This document shows positions 37,012 through 46,851 of a stretch of 64,000 bases of DNA, piece after piece. The position numbers and the translations under genes are program-made. The DNA is taken from positions 2,799,691 through 2,863,690 of the forward strand of contig NZ_CP133083.1 in assembly GCF_030908545.1 (NCBI RefSeq). The letters are read 5' to 3'. Position 1 is the first letter of the stretch. Each line of letters starts with the position of its first letter. Source of the DNA: Nitrosomonas sp. sh817. Its GTDB lineage: Bacteria > Pseudomonadota > Gammaproteobacteria > Burkholderiales > Nitrosomonadaceae. A model generated the notes under the pieces. The model saw nothing but the letters and a program-made list of their open reading frames with translations. It made no database searches and had not been told where the DNA came from.

Positions 37012-37638
37012 TTATACCCAATATGACGTATGAGTCATTACCTTTGATCCAAGTTTCATCGTAATTTTGATCGGCAACGGCAGTTCCGCTCCGCCATATG
37101 ACAATGCCATCGTTGCGTGACTCGCTTCATCAATCTTCATTTGCGCGACAATTGCACGGCTCTTTTCATCCTGATCGGGTAAACGTTGCAAATGTCCCGC
37201 CAAATGTTCCTCCACTTGATGCTCGGTTTCAGCAAGAAAACCCAGATTCCATTTATCCCCCAGCAACCCTGCGACAACTCCGATTGTAAACGATCCGCCA
37301 TACCATAATGGGTTCAAAAGACTTTTCCGGCCACCCAGCTCCGCAATCCGTCGCTCAGTCCATGCCAAATGCTCCGTTTCTTCTCTCGCCGCTTGCATCA
37401 GAGTTTGCTGTACCACTTCATTTCTCGCGGTTAAGCCTTGCCCTTGATACAGGGCTTGAGCACAAACTTCACCGACATGATTGATGCGCATCAACGCACA
37501 TGAAAGCCGTTTCTCCACTTCCGTCAAATCGGCTTCCGGCAATTCATTGCCGGGCACGGGCCGGACAGTTTGGGCCGGGGTCAATAAAGTTCGCAATGCG
37601 CTATCGAAACCAATGATAAGTTTATCAATATTGATCAT
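37012..37638 (-). CDS. coq7: Demethoxyubiquinone hydroxylase (2-polyprenyl-3-methyl-6-methoxy-1,4-benzoquinone monooxygenase)
   Basis: A 208-residue di-iron monooxygenase for a late ubiquinone step. The ligand set is visible: E in [14 protein letters not shown] (about residue 63), [22 protein letters not shown] and [13 protein letters not shown] 37638 starts the conserved MINIDKLI; the frame stays open 54 codons upstream without family similarity. The C-terminal [18 protein letters not shown] is typical of the Betaproteobacteria form. Confidence 0.94.
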   Translation of the reverse strand: MINIDKLIIGFDSALRTLLTPAQTVRPVPGNELPEADLTEVEKRLSCALMRINHVGEVCAQALYQGQGLTARNEVVQQTLMQAAREETEHLAWTERRIAELGGRKSLLNPLWYGGSFTIGVVAGLLGDKWNLGFLAETEHQVEEHLAGHLQRLPDQDEKSRAIVAQMKIDEASHATMALSYGGAELPLPIKITMKLGSKVMTHTSYWV

Positions 37639-37744
37639 AGTCTTTATAATCCGTGTAAGGAAAGCAAAGTTTTGGCACCCAACAGAGTAGTTATTCAAGT
37701 ATCGCGGAAATCTCCGCGATACACCGACTAAAAATTTGTTTTTA

Positions 37745-39025
37745 TTATAATTCCAAACCCATCTGTCTTGCCAGCAATGTAACCGGATGCAATACTTCAA
37801 CTTCTATTCCGTTTTCGTACAATCCGTTTGCGATATGCATGCTACACCCGACATTTGAAGTCACCAAGTAACGGGCCCCGCTTTCCCTGATCGCAGCTAT
37901 CTTGTCATTGAGCAACATCCCTGAGATTTCCGGTTGATCTATAAAATAAGTTCCGGCAGCACCGCAACATTGATCATTATTGGCTAGCGGTTCTACTTGC
38001 ACGCTCGGTATGCGCTCGAGCAATTGGTACGGATACCGCTGCCCTTCCAGCACATTGCGAAGACTGCAAGGATCATGCACCAGAATTTTCTCCGCCAGCG
38101 GGGCGATTTCAATACGTTCCCACCCTTCACTGAATACAAGAAACCGGCTGATATCGACTATCCGGCCATTGTCCCCGCCAACACCGGATTCGAGTAGTTG
38201 CGTTGCGCATCCCGATGCTGTGCCGATAATAGCTTGAATATTGGAACCGGCAAAAGCTGCTTGATTTTTTTTCGCAAATAAACCAGCTTTATTGATCGCA
38301 CCGCGATGCTGATGCAATGCACCACAACAAGTTTGATCGTTGGGCACATGGACGGCATAACCCAAATAATTCAACACAGCAATACTCGCGTTTAATGTTC
38401 TGACATCCGTCAGCCTTGCCACACAACCCAAAAACAATCCAACTTCGCCACGATGTTTGCCGATCGCGGGATATAATCTCTGCCATTGATTACCAACAGT
38501 AACCTCGCCAGCATTTATCCTTGCGAGTGGAAACCTTACCGGCGGAAGCTGCAGAATCAATTTGAACAATGCATTACCGGCAAAAAATTCGACTTTTCCG
38601 GCCCAGCGAAACCAGCTTTTCTTTTGCGCCGAATAGAATAAGCGACGCATGTAATCCAATCGGACTGGATGAGACAACAACTGCAGAAACAAATCGTGCA
38701 GAAATGATTTCCTTCCCGAATTATCAATTTTGGATTGTCCAATCAGATGCCGCGTCTCATCAATCAATGCACCATACTGAACATCATTCGGGCAAACAGC
38801 CTCACATACCCGGCATGTCAAACACCGGTCCATATGCTGAATAAATTTCGAATTCAAAGGAATCCGGCCGCCAGCAACCCCATTCATTAACGCAATACGC
38901 CCGCGCGGAGAATCGGCCTCCGATTTCAACAATCGATACGTCGGACAATGCGGCAAACACAATCCGCAAGAAACGCATCGATTGGATTTTTCAATTATTT
39001 TATTTTTTGTGATAGTTTGAGACAA
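37745..39025 (-). CDS. GlcF-like iron-sulfur oxidoreductase subunit
   Basis: A 426-residue protein with two 4Fe-4S motifs ([17 protein letters not shown] at about 17-33 and [18 protein letters not shown] at about 68-85) and two CCG domains ([12 protein letters not shown] at about 238 and [15 protein letters not shown] at about 352). This architecture fits the Fe-S subunit of glycolate oxidase or a related lactate/glycolate dehydrogenase, handing electrons to quinone. No glcD or glcE gene is adjacent, so the partner flavoprotein must lie elsewhere. It starts at TTG 39025. Confidence 0.82.
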   Translation of the reverse strand: MSQTITKNKIIEKSNRCVSCGLCLPHCPTYRLLKSEADSPRGRIALMNGVAGGRIPLNSKFIQHMDRCLTCRVCEAVCPNDVQYGALIDETRHLIGQSKIDNSGRKSFLHDLFLQLLSHPVRLDYMRRLFYSAQKKSWFRWAGKVEFFAGNALFKLILQLPPVRFPLARINAGEVTVGNQWQRLYPAIGKHRGEVGLFLGCVARLTDVRTLNASIAVLNYLGYAVHVPNDQTCCGALHQHRGAINKAGLFAKKNQAAFAGSNIQAIIGTASGCATQLLESGVGGDNGRIVDISRFLVFSEGWERIEIAPLAEKILVHDPCSLRNVLEGQRYPYQLLERIPSVQVEPLANNDQCCGAAGTYFIDQPEISGMLLNDKIAAIRESGARYLVTSNVGCSMHIANGLYENGIEVEVLHPVTLLARQMGLEL

Positions 39026-39113
39026 TTAATTAATTCTTATAAATAAAATGACGATTTGTCCGGATGCTATTCTATCCCAGCAAACCAGATCATCATATCA
39101 ATCACAAGTATCC

Positions 39114-39143
39114 TTGTCATTCGCATGAAAATTATTGTAAAAT
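39114..39143 (+). promoter_or_regulatory. Probable sigma-70 promoter of the rpsP operon
   Basis: TTGTCA (39114-39119) and TAAAAT (39138-39143) are separated by 18 bases, about 35 bases upstream of the rpsP ATG. It lies in the divergent region between the GlcF-like gene and rpsP. Confidence 0.55.
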
Positions 39144-39178
39144 AGAAGATTACATAATACTTTTTGCTACAAAATTCT

Positions 39179-39454
39179 ATGGTTATTATCAGATTGGCAC
39201 GCGGTGGTGCAAAAAAACGTCCTTTTTTTAACATGGTGGTTGCGAACTCGCGCTCACCTCGTGATGGTCGATTTTTAGAACGCATTGGATTTTATAACCC
39301 CAGAGCAGCAGGCGGTGAAGAGCCGCTGCGAGTTCAGTTGGATCGAGTCGCGTACTGGCAGTCTCAAGGTGCGCAATTATCGGCAACCGTATCCCGGCTC
39401 GTCAAACAATTTGTCGCCAATAAAGAAGCGTCCTCCAGCAACACCAGCAAATAA
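39179..39454 (+). CDS. rpsP: 30S ribosomal protein S16
   Basis: A 91-residue ribosomal protein with the S16 pattern [39 protein letters not shown] [19 protein letters not shown] and [20 protein letters not shown] 39179 is the family start; an upstream in-frame TTG would add five residues. It is the first gene of the conserved rpsP-rimM-trmD-rplS operon. Confidence 0.97.
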   Translation: MVIIRLARGGAKKRPFFNMVVANSRSPRDGRFLERIGFYNPRAAGGEEPLRVQLDRVAYWQSQGAQLSATVSRLVKQFVANKEASSSNTSK

Positions 39455-39467
39455 GCCGACTGAATCG

Positions 39468-39983
39468 ATGGTCATCATGGGTCATATCATGGGCCCATTT
39501 GGCGTATATGGTTGGATAAAGATAAATCCATACACGGAATTCATTGATGGCCTAATGGATTATTCTACCTGGTGGCTCGGCAACGATAATATAGAATGGC
39601 AACAAGTACATGTGGCAGACGGTCATGTTAATGGCCAGGTATTGGTAGCACAATTAAAAGAATACACTGATCGTACGCAGGCTACAAAACTCAAAGGATT
39701 GCAAGTTGCGATTCCGAGAAACCAGTTACCGGTGCTTTCTCAAGACGGCACAGATGGTTATTATTGGTCCGATTTAATCGGGATTGAAGTTATTAATTTA
39801 AAAGGTGAGCGGTTAGGCGAAGTTTTCGGTTTGTTTGAAACGGGCGCCAACGATGTGTTGCGCGTTCAAGCAGTTGATAGAGAACCAAAAGAAATCCTCA
39901 TTCCTTTTATTGAACAGTTCGTCATCAAAGTAGATCTGAAACTTTCCAGAATTACGGTTGATTGGGGCATGGATTATTACTAA
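39468..39983 (+). CDS. rimM: Ribosome maturation factor RimM
   Basis: A 171-residue protein needed for 30S head assembly. The RimM N-domain begins MGHIMGPFGVYGWIKINPYT, and the C-terminal PRC-barrel region includes GYYWSDLIGIEVINLKGE and ILIPFIEQFVIKVDLK. ATG 39468 is 13 bp after the rpsP stop. The frame is open further upstream, within rpsP, but that part is antisense to homology. Confidence 0.95.
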   Translation: MVIMGHIMGPFGVYGWIKINPYTEFIDGLMDYSTWWLGNDNIEWQQVHVADGHVNGQVLVAQLKEYTDRTQATKLKGLQVAIPRNQLPVLSQDGTDGYYWSDLIGIEVINLKGERLGEVFGLFETGANDVLRVQAVDREPKEILIPFIEQFVIKVDLKLSRITVDWGMDYY

Positions 39984-39995
39984 GGTAGTCGGCCA

Positions 39996-40769
39996 ATGCC
40001 TTTTGAATGCGATGTCATCACGTTATTTCCTGAAATGTTCGATGCCGTCACTAATTACGGTATAACAGGAAAAGCTTTCAGAAACGGTATTATTAACCTT
40101 AATACCTGGAATCCGCGCAAATTTGCATATGATAATCGTCATAGCGTGGACGACAGCCCCTACGGTGGGGGGCCGGGTATGGTCATGATGGCGCAACCGC
40201 TGGAGGATGCCATTACCCAGGCACGCGCGAGACAAACCGCAGTAGGAATCTCGCAAACCGTAGTTGCTTATATGACGCCTCAGGGAAACAGGCTTGACCA
40301 CCATCAAGTTACAACACTGAGCAAGATGCCGGGGCTGATTTTATTATGTGGCCGCTACGAGGGAATTGACGAACGTTTGATCAGCCGTCAAGTGGATATG
40401 GAAATCTCGATTGGGGATTACGTCGTTTCCGGAGGCGAATTAGCCGCAATGGTTCTAATTGATTGTATCATTCGGCAAATACCGGGCAGCTTGGGTGATC
40501 CGGAATCGGCAAATCAGGATTCATTCGTTGATGGATTACTAGATTTCCCGCATTATACGCGCCCCGAGGTGTATCAAGGTGACCATGTCCCTGAAATATT
40601 GATGTCTGGAAATCACGCGCAGATCCGCCGTTGGCGTTTGCAGCAAGCGCTGGGCAGAACATGGTTAAAACGCCCCGACCTCTTGAAGCTAAAATTAGAG
40701 CAGCATGGTATAACACCGGACGAAAAAGAATTATTGGAAGAATTTAAACAAACTTGTAAATTCAGATAG
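39996..40769 (+). CDS. trmD: tRNA (guanosine(37)-N1)-methyltransferase
   Basis: A 257-residue SPOUT methyltransferase that makes m1G37 and prevents frameshifting. [20 protein letters not shown] (N-terminus), [13 protein letters not shown] (about 53-65), [13 protein letters not shown] (about 113-125) and the trefoil-knot [20 protein letters not shown] (about 134-153) are all intact. It lies 12 bp after rimM. Confidence 0.97.
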   Translation: MPFECDVITLFPEMFDAVTNYGITGKAFRNGIINLNTWNPRKFAYDNRHSVDDSPYGGGPGMVMMAQPLEDAITQARARQTAVGISQTVVAYMTPQGNRLDHHQVTTLSKMPGLILLCGRYEGIDERLISRQVDMEISIGDYVVSGGELAAMVLIDCIIRQIPGSLGDPESANQDSFVDGLLDFPHYTRPEVYQGDHVPEILMSGNHAQIRRWRLQQALGRTWLKRPDLLKLKLEQHGITPDEKELLEEFKQTCKFR

Positions 40770-40791
40770 AATCAGCAGAAAGGAGAATCAA

Positions 40792-41205
40792 ATGAATATT
40801 ATTGAGCAATTGGAAGCAGAAGAAATAAAACGCCTAAATAAAGAAATACCTGATTTCTCCCCGGGCGATACTATCATTGTCAATGTCAATGTCGTCGAAG
40901 GCGATCGCAAACGCGTGCAGGCGTACGAAGGGGTTGTTATTGCAAAGCGCAATCGCGGCCTCAACTCAGCTTTCACTGTTCGCAAGATTTCAAGCGGAGA
41001 AGGCGTGGAACGTACCTTCCAAACATACTCTCCATTAATAGCTAGCATCGAAATCAAACGCCGCGGCGCCGTTCGCCGCGCAAAACTGTATTATCTGAGA
41101 GATCGTGCAGGAAAATCGGCTCGTATCCGCGAGAAACTTCCGGCTCGTCTTGGCAGCAGCAATGCAGCAGTAAAACAAGAATCTGCCGCGCCAGAATCAG
41201 AATAA
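40792..41205 (+). CDS. rplS: 50S ribosomal protein L19
   Basis: A 137-residue large-subunit protein at the 30S interface. [20 protein letters not shown] and [20 protein letters not shown] are family signatures, as is [17 protein letters not shown] strong AAAGGAGAATCAA Shine-Dalgarno precedes ATG 40792. About 20 residues rich in A, S and E extend past the usual C-terminus. A clear intrinsic terminator follows. Confidence 0.97.
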   Translation: MNIIEQLEAEEIKRLNKEIPDFSPGDTIIVNVNVVEGDRKRVQAYEGVVIAKRNRGLNSAFTVRKISSGEGVERTFQTYSPLIASIEIKRRGAVRRAKLYYLRDRAGKSARIREKLPARLGSSNAAVKQESAAPESE

Positions 41206-41232
41206 GCAGCCAAATTGTACCGCAATCACAAT

Positions 41233-41272
41233 AAAAAACCCCGTCCGTTATTCAAAATGGACGGGGGTTTTT
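41233..41272 (+). terminator. Rho-independent terminator after rplS
   Basis: CCCCGTCC (41239-41246) pairs with GGACGGGG (41259-41266). A-rich sequence flanks the left side and GTTTTT flanks the right side, so it can work on both strands. It closes the rpsP-rimM-trmD-rplS operon. Confidence 0.9.
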
Positions 41273-41279
41273 GATGATT

Positions 41280-41381
41280 TAAGGAAACGCTGATTAATTG
41301 GCTGTGCGAGCGCATCACTTCGTTGCGTGGCCTCTCTCCCCAACCTATCTGTTCGTCGCACTGATCAGTGCTTTTCCCTGA
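41280..41381 (-). repeat. Dispersed repeat copy B (shortened, about 102 bp)
   Basis: The left end TAAGGAAACGCTGATTAATT and the next 40 bases (GCATCACTTCGTTGCG) match the terminus and inner part of copies A and C. The middle block is missing and the right end (CTGATCAGTGCTTTTCCCT) is diverged. It looks like an internally deleted member of the same family, lying just after the rplS terminator. Confidence 0.7.
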
Positions 41382-41413
41382 GCAGCAAAGCTGCTACTCT
41401 TTTTTTTTCTTAC

Positions 41414-41758
41414 TTATTTGAGTAATTCCATCACATTCTCGGGTGGCCGGCATAATTTGGCCTGATCACCCCGGACCACAATCGGGCGCTGCATCAAATC
41501 CGGATTCTCGACCATTGCCCTAATGATCTCTTCATCAGAAGCTTCAATCAGGTTACATGCAGCAGGTTCATCCTTACGCAGCACATCGCGCACCGGCAAA
41601 TTCAGTTTTTGAATGAGTTTGCGCAACTCCTCGACTGTTAAAGGCGCTTCATAATAATTAACAGAATCGAACTGCTGACCGCTTTCCTGCAACAAAGAAA
41701 TGGTCGCCCGGCATTTGCTGCAAGCAGGCTTCTGATAAATGACAATCTTCTCGCTCAT
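41414..41758 (-). CDS. ArsC/Spx-family thioredoxin-fold protein, arsenate-reductase-like
   Basis: A 114-residue protein with QKPACSKCRATISLLQESG at the N-terminus: the catalytic cysteine followed two residues later by a second cysteine and an arginine. MQRPIVVRGDQAKLCRPPEN near residue 90 supplies the arginines of the ArsC anion site. It could be a glutaredoxin-dependent arsenate reductase or a YffB-like protein; no arsB or arsR gene is adjacent, so an arsenic role is not supported by context. Confidence 0.82.
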   Translation of the reverse strand: MSEKIVIYQKPACSKCRATISLLQESGQQFDSVNYYEAPLTVEELRKLIQKLNLPVRDVLRKDEPAACNLIEASDEEIIRAMVENPDLMQRPIVVRGDQAKLCRPPENVMELLK

Positions 41759-41795
41759 GACAACTTAAAATGATAACAAATAAAACAAAAATACT

Positions 41796-42311
41796 TCACT
41801 TGATGCCGCATTCCGCCGAGATTGCCTTATGGGCCGCGGTTGATCCGCTCAATCCAAAGGTATCGACCGTGCTAGTCCCGCGTGCCGATGCACCCTTAAC
41901 TACCAGTGAATTACCGCGCTTGATAGCATCCGTAATCTTATTGTCAGTGGCTTGATCGGGCGCCCAGGCTGAATCATCCTGAGTAAAAAGCCGGAAGCTT
42001 TGGTTATTTACAGTTACTGTCGCATCGCTGCCCGGTTTATAGGGATAGCCGGCAATATAACTGAAAACATTCGTACTTTTCTCGGAAGGACGATGCGTAA
42101 CCAAAGCATAAACATCCCCACGCTTTGTATAATTCCCCTCGGATTTTTTCGGCTGACTCACCATATAGCAAACCTTGCTATTGTTCTCCATGAACATATA
42201 GGCCGCCCAATCACCATGCTGTCCCAAAAGCTTCGGTTCAGCGGCTTGCACCGAACCGCAAAATGCAAAAACAGCACTCGCAAATATCAATTTATTAAAT
42301 TTCAGCTTCAT
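41796..42311 (-). CDS. Invasion-associated locus B (IalB)-like periplasmic protein
   Basis: A 171-residue secreted protein. The signal peptide (KLIFASAVFAFCGSVQAAEP, residues 7-26) is followed by GDWAAYMFMENNSKVCYMVS, which is the IalB pattern with one conserved cysteine, and VKGASARGTSTVDTFGLSGS near residue 138, then a C-terminal cysteine (SAECGIK). The family name comes from Bartonella; most members are in non-pathogens and are of unknown function. Confidence 0.85.
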   Translation of the reverse strand: MKLKFNKLIFASAVFAFCGSVQAAEPKLLGQHGDWAAYMFMENNSKVCYMVSQPKKSEGNYTKRGDVYALVTHRPSEKSTNVFSYIAGYPYKPGSDATVTVNNQSFRLFTQDDSAWAPDQATDNKITDAIKRGNSLVVKGASARGTSTVDTFGLSGSTAAHKAISAECGIK

Positions 42312-42415
42312 TTTCTAATGGCCTTGAAAACTCTATCGTTACGACTTCAGCAATTGACTGACCGGCCTAAGACGCCAGCCCTAAATCCAACTCACCCGTC
42401 ACCGGCAAGCAATCA

Positions 42416-42670
42416 TCAACAGCCTTCCATTTTATAGATGAAAAAACCATTTTTGTTAATTTCATCAATGACATTCGGCGGCGCGCTTTGGCTATGGCAA
42501 AAGCTGCATTCCCTGCTCGTAACCACGGCATCGCCTTCTCCGATCGTAGCAAGCCATTGCTTGGCGTATTCAACCGCTTTCTGATCATCTTTCACGGCTG
42601 TAAAAACATCGAAGTGCATCGTATGCCCATCTTTCGCTTTCACATACGTATCATACACATGAATTTGCAT
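42416..42670 (-). CDS. DUF2024 family protein
   Basis: An 84-residue small cytosolic protein: MQIHVYDTYVKAKDGHTMHF at the N-terminus, AVEYAKQWLATIGEGDAVVT in the middle, then ECSFCHSQSAPPNVIDEINK and a final FIYKMEGC. The CxxCH pair and the last cysteine could bind a metal; it is not a typical haem c motif because no signal peptide is present. The function is unknown. Confidence 0.85.
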   Translation of the reverse strand: MQIHVYDTYVKAKDGHTMHFDVFTAVKDDQKAVEYAKQWLATIGEGDAVVTSRECSFCHSQSAPPNVIDEINKNGFFIYKMEGC

Positions 42671-42909
42671 ATCATCCCTTCCAAAAATTGATTGATTAAT
42701 AATCTTGACACACTACGGCGGCACATTGCCCGCCCGTATTTTATCCCCAACTATACCAATTAATAAACCAAACTGCCAGGAGATATAACCACTTGCCCCA
42801 TGTCCCGGTTTTATCGCATCGCAACGCCCGCAAGAAACTCCTGAATCACGCCGATTGAGATAAAACGGGCTACCCAAGAAAGCATGGATGACTGGTTTCC
42901 GCCAGAAAA

Positions 42910-43563
42910 ATGCGGAATAATCCGCCTTTATTATTCGGGATGCCCCAAGATGACGAACCTACCCCTGTTGATGACATTATGAAAAAATGGATCGACATCC
43001 TATTGCCGGTTCCGGATTGGCTGAGTATCAGGATTGCGAGCAAACCAACGCATTTTCCCACGACGGAACAGCGGATGGCATTAACGATCGATTTGGCGAG
43101 AATCAACGTGCAACAAGGCGGCGGCCCTTTTGCAGCGGCTGTTTTTGAATCTGCTTCCGGAAAGCTGATTGCACCTGGTGTCAACTGGGTGGTACCGGGA
43201 AAGTCCTCGCTGTTGCATGCCGAAATAATGGCGCTTGCATCGGCGGAACGATCGCTCGGCAGCTATGAATTAGCCCAATCGGGTTCATTTGAACTGGTCA
43301 CCAGCGTAGAGCCTTGCTGTCAATGTTTGGGTGCATTAATATGGGCCGGTGTCGCTTCGGTCGTTTGCGGCGCGTATTCGGAGGACGCGCAAGCTATCGG
43401 ATTTGACGAAGGTCCCCGCCCCGCAAATTGGATCGAGGAACTGCAAAAAAGAGGTATCGCCGTAACCACCGGAATCATGCGGCCGCAATCCATGGAAATA
43501 TTGCAAAGTTACACTGGAGAGCTTTATAACCGCCAGCGTCCCGGTTCCAATTCCAAGAACTGA
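42910..43563 (+). CDS. Nucleoside/guanine deaminase-like protein (CDA superfamily)
   Basis: A 217-residue zinc deaminase. The zinc-binding set is HAEIMAL (about residue 96) and PCCQCLGALIWAG (about 129-141), with the proton-shuttle glutamate in HAE. NVQQGGGPFAAAVFE near residue 66 is the substrate loop. It resembles guanine deaminase or the TadA-like group but has a longer N-terminus and a C-terminal GELYNRQRPG extension. ATG 42910 or ATG 42979 (KKWIDILLPVPDWL) could start it; the later one lacks a ribosome site. The substrate is uncertain. Confidence 0.78.
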   Translation: MRNNPPLLFGMPQDDEPTPVDDIMKKWIDILLPVPDWLSIRIASKPTHFPTTEQRMALTIDLARINVQQGGGPFAAAVFESASGKLIAPGVNWVVPGKSSLLHAEIMALASAERSLGSYELAQSGSFELVTSVEPCCQCLGALIWAGVASVVCGAYSEDAQAIGFDEGPRPANWIEELQKRGIAVTTGIMRPQSMEILQSYTGELYNRQRPGSNSKN

Positions 43564-43571
43564 CATGGGAC

Positions 43572-43841
43572 ATGCCGGATACCTCCCATGACAACACAAA
43601 GCATAATAAGGATAATTTTTTGAAGCGCAAATTGTTACAGCATTGCCTCTATTGCTTCATCATGTCAGCAACAATGACCGGTTGCGTATCCGCAACCGTA
43701 ACTGCCGTCAATCTCGGTTTTTCCGGTGAATATCTCGAACAGTGGCTGTATTCCTGGGGCATTGCTTTCCCTGTCGGATTCCTGCTCTTATTATCGCTAT
43801 CCCCTGTATTCCGGAACCTGGTCGATAGAATTTTCCGCTAG
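43572..43841 (+). CDS. DUF2798 family two-helix membrane protein
   Basis: An 89-residue protein with two hydrophobic helices (about residues 24-47 and 62-80). The segment MTGCVSATVTAVNLGFSGEY, then WLYSWGIAFPVGFLLLLSLS and a basic end NLVDRIFR, matches the DUF2798 pattern. The first 20 residues are hydrophilic and may not be translated: a TTG near 43620 is another possible start. It lies 8 bp after the deaminase gene. Confidence 0.72.
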   Translation: MPDTSHDNTKHNKDNFLKRKLLQHCLYCFIMSATMTGCVSATVTAVNLGFSGEYLEQWLYSWGIAFPVGFLLLLSLSPVFRNLVDRIFR

Positions 43842-43986
43842 CGTAACGCATAGCAAAGACTGCAAAAACTACCCGGGCTGATTGATTTCATTTCGGAAAA
43901 TTCGTAGCAGCAGCGTATAATTGCGCGGAATTATCTGGTGGTTGCAGCCACTGCCTGAAAGACATCTTACACAAAATAAATCGAAT

Positions 43987-45498
43987 ATGACTCAAGAAAA
44001 CCAACCGGCGGCCGCGCCGCTCGATGAAAATCAAATCATTGCCGAACGCCGCGCCAAATTGGCTGAATGGCGGCAAGCAGGCAACGCTTTCCCGAATACC
44101 TTCCGGCGCGAGCATTTGGCGGCGGATTTGCACCGGCAATACGACAACTTCACCAAGGAACAACTGGAAGAATCGCCGGTTATAGTCAAAGTGGCCGGAC
44201 GGATGATGTTGAAACGCGTCATGGGTAAAGCCAGTTTCGCCACGATCCAGGACATGAGCGGCCGCATTCAGTTGTATATCTCCAACGATCACACCGGCGA
44301 GGCAGCGCACGCGGCGTTCAAGCATTATGATCTGGGCGACATACTATGGGCACAAGGTTCGTTATTCAAAACCAAAACCGATGAGCTTTCAATCCGCGTG
44401 ACCGGCCTGCAACTGCTGACCAAATCGCTGCGGCCGCTGCCGGAGAAATTTCATGGTTTGACCGATCAGGAGCAGAAATACCGTCAGCGTTATCTGGATT
44501 TGATCACCAACGAAGAAGCGCGCAACGTGTTCACGACGCGCTCGAGAATCATCCAGGCGATGCGCGAATTTTTCGTCGCGCACGATTACCTGGAAGTCGA
44601 AACCCCGATGATGCACCCGATTCCCGGCGGCGCCACCGCCCGGCCTTTTATGACACACCATAATGCGCTCGACATGGAACTGTACCTGCGCATCGCGCCG
44701 GAACTGTATCTGAAACGGCTGGTGGTCGGCGGCATGGAAAAGGTATTTGAAATCAACCGCAATTTCCGCAATGAAGGCATTTCCACCCGGCACAATCCCG
44801 AATTCACCATGGTGGAGTTCTACGAGGCTTACCAGGACTTTACCTATCTGATGGACTTCACCGAGAAAATGCTGGCGCAAATCGCGCAAAAAGTACTAGG
44901 CACGACCGAAGTCACGTATCAAGGTAAAACCATGGATTTGGCCAAACCGTTTGCCCGGCTGACCATCACCGCAGCCATCCGGAAATTCCACCCGGAATAC
45001 ACCGACGCGCAATTGAACGACCGCGATTTCCTGATCAACAAATTGCAAGCGCTCGGCATTCATTACAACCCGAACGACGGCATCGGCGGTTTGCAACTGT
45101 CATTGTTCGACGAAACCACGGAACACCTGCTATTCGAACCCACGTTCATCGTCGATTACCCGGCGGAAGTTTCACCGCTAGCACGGCGCAATGACAACAA
45201 CACCGAAATCACCGACCGCTTTGAACTGTATATCGCCGGACGCGAAATCGCCAATGGCTTCTCGGAATTGAACGACCCGGAAGATCAAGCGGCACGCTTT
45301 CTGGAACAAGTCAAAGCCAAGGACGCCGGCGATAACGAAGCCATGCACTACGACGCGGATTACATTCGCGCACTGGAATACGGCCTGCCACCCACCGCCG
45401 GGGAAGGCATCGGCATCGACCGGCTGGTGATGCTGCTGACCGACAGCCCGAGCATCCGCGATGTGATTCTGTTTCCGCAGTTACGGCGGGAGGATTAG
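43987..45498 (+). CDS. lysS: Lysyl-tRNA synthetase, class II
   Basis: A 503-residue synthetase. The N-terminal OB-fold anticodon domain (about residues 60-170; [20 protein letters not shown]) is followed by the class II catalytic domain with motif 2 [20 protein letters not shown] (about 255-274) and motif 3 [15 protein letters not shown] (about 475-489). ATG 43987 is the natural start; the frame is open 22 codons upstream. Base composition is clearly more GC-rich than the preceding 10 kb. Confidence 0.97.
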   Translation: MTQENQPAAAPLDENQIIAERRAKLAEWRQAGNAFPNTFRREHLAADLHRQYDNFTKEQLEESPVIVKVAGRMMLKRVMGKASFATIQDMSGRIQLYISNDHTGEAAHAAFKHYDLGDILWAQGSLFKTKTDELSIRVTGLQLLTKSLRPLPEKFHGLTDQEQKYRQRYLDLITNEEARNVFTTRSRIIQAMREFFVAHDYLEVETPMMHPIPGGATARPFMTHHNALDMELYLRIAPELYLKRLVVGGMEKVFEINRNFRNEGISTRHNPEFTMVEFYEAYQDFTYLMDFTEKMLAQIAQKVLGTTEVTYQGKTMDLAKPFARLTITAAIRKFHPEYTDAQLNDRDFLINKLQALGIHYNPNDGIGGLQLSLFDETTEHLLFEPTFIVDYPAEVSPLARRNDNNTEITDRFELYIAGREIANGFSELNDPEDQAARFLEQVKAKDAGDNEAMHYDADYIRALEYGLPPTAGEGIGIDRLVMLLTDSPSIRDVILFPQLRRED

Positions 45499-45624
45499 AA
45501 AATGTGTTGAAAACTCCCCAATGCTTACGCAACGGGATTTTTGTGGAAAAGAGATACAAGACTTGATCCTTTGTGTTTTGCTTTTTTAATTAGCTGTCTA
45601 ATTTTAGTTAGGGTGCATCGAGGC

Positions 45625-46305
45625 ATGCCTTCTTCCCCCCTCAATGATGTAGTAACTGTAGTAGGCTCGGCGTACTATCAACCGATCGCCGATCTCGTCC
45701 AGAACCTTCTCCGCAAGAAGCCTGGCGGACCCTTTCCGGGCGGCTCTGGCGTGCGCGAGAATGGGTATGCGGTATCCATCATCGTGCTGTTGGTAGCAAT
45801 GCTAGAGTCCTTTACTTCTAGACTTCGGTTCGTGCGTAACTCTGAGCTCGTTGCAGGAGGTCGCAGTACGCCGGACTTACTTGCGGAATATTTTCCAGAA
45901 CTTCCCACGAAGGAGGATCTCGTGGAAGTTTTCCTTCTTCGAAATGTGGTCGTGCACAACCACATCTGGCATTTGGACGTATCGAACTACGAGGCAGAGC
46001 TGCGGACCATTTCTACGCCGCAGGATCTTGGATTTCAGACCAACAAGCACTACGCTGACATAGTCGATGTTCTGACACGTCGAACTCTAAAGCTCAGTTT
46101 GAATGTCAACCCAATGGCTGTGGATCGACGAGATGTCTTAACAGTGTTTCAAGTGGTCTGGAAGACACTCGAATTCATGAACAATGTGGACTTCGGCCAT
46201 ACGCCCCTTGCTGGGCGCACGGTGGGCTTCTTTCAGAAGTACCGACAGTTTGACGAACTTATTAACGAACTTGAAAGAGATATCAGCAGTGGCAATGCAC
46301 CCTAA
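45625..46305 (+). CDS. Orphan protein with HEPN-like RX4H motif
   Basis: A 226-residue cytosolic, largely helical protein that I do not recognise by family. The start at ATG 45625 (SSPLNDVVTVV) is preferred; the open frame reaches back to 45541 over sequence without similarity. Residues 106-111 read RNVVVH, within FLLRNVVVHNHIWHLD, the RX4H spacing typical of HEPN-domain RNases, where R and H form the active site. An earlier helix (VAMLESFTSRLRFVRN) would be the partner helix. It lies alone between lysS and a decayed toxin-antitoxin pair. A HEPN assignment is inference from one motif. Confidence 0.6.
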   Translation: MPSSPLNDVVTVVGSAYYQPIADLVQNLLRKKPGGPFPGGSGVRENGYAVSIIVLLVAMLESFTSRLRFVRNSELVAGGRSTPDLLAEYFPELPTKEDLVEVFLLRNVVVHNHIWHLDVSNYEAELRTISTPQDLGFQTNKHYADIVDVLTRRTLKLSLNVNPMAVDRRDVLTVFQVVWKTLEFMNNVDFGHTPLAGRTVGFFQKYRQFDELINELERDISSGNAP

Positions 46306-46348
46306 CAACACCATCAACTTGGACGCGGAACAAAGCAAACACGGCAGG

Positions 46349-46620
46349 TTAGGCTGCCGAAGAAACCCCAACATCACACTGCACAGGAGTGTTATACAGC
46401 AGCTTAATATCCCACCCCGGGAAAACCAGTACCGCAGGGTGGCATTTGAGAGCTTTTGCCAATATTTTGGCGTGCTCGATCCCTAAGTTGATCTTGTCAT
46501 GCTCGATGGCGGAGAGGGCCGCCAGTTCATTCTGACTTAATCCCTGGAGTTCACGGATAATTTTTACCGATTCGCCGACCGATACATCGCATGTTTTTTT
46601 GCCAGTTGATATTCGTTCAT
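46349..46620 (-). pseudogene. Frameshifted HTH (XRE) antitoxin remnant
   Basis: The natural start ATG 46620 follows GGAGG and reads NEYQLAKK, but a run of seven A's at about 46594-46600 then shifts into a frame that stops after 18 codons. In the neighbouring frame the protein continues TCDVSVGESVKIIRELQGLS, then QNELAALS and IEHDKINLGIEHAKILAKAL, ending CHPAVLVFPGW. Compared with the usual XRE pattern about seven residues of the recognition helix are also missing between LS and IEHDK. Two independent lesions indicate a dead antitoxin. Confidence 0.75.
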
Positions 46621-46736
46621 TTTTTCCTCCGGTAATCGTGCGGTGAGATTTGTTCAACGAGAACATACACTTCATTGTTGTTGATTTGATAGATAACCCG
46701 GTACTGTTGGTTCAACCGTGAAGTGCTGTAGTCATT
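46617..46736 (-). pseudogene. Truncated RelE-family toxin remnant
   Basis: A 39-codon open frame ends in TGA overlapping the antitoxin ATG (ATGA). It reads STSRLNQQYRVIYQINNN, then VYVLVEQISPHDYRRKK, the C-terminal half of a RelE/ParE-type mRNA interferase, with the catalytic-type R and Y residues. An in-frame TGA lies just upstream of it and no N-terminal half is found, so about half of a normal 85-90-residue toxin has been lost. With the frameshifted antitoxin it represents a decayed type II module. Confidence 0.7.
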
Positions 46737-46851
46737 TCATATTCTGGTATCTTTCGTTCCTTCCCCAATTTCAATCAATCACAGGATTACATTTTGAAAC
46801 AGAGGACGCGCGGCTCAACTCCTAAATTAGATCGAACTGCGCCCATCGAGT

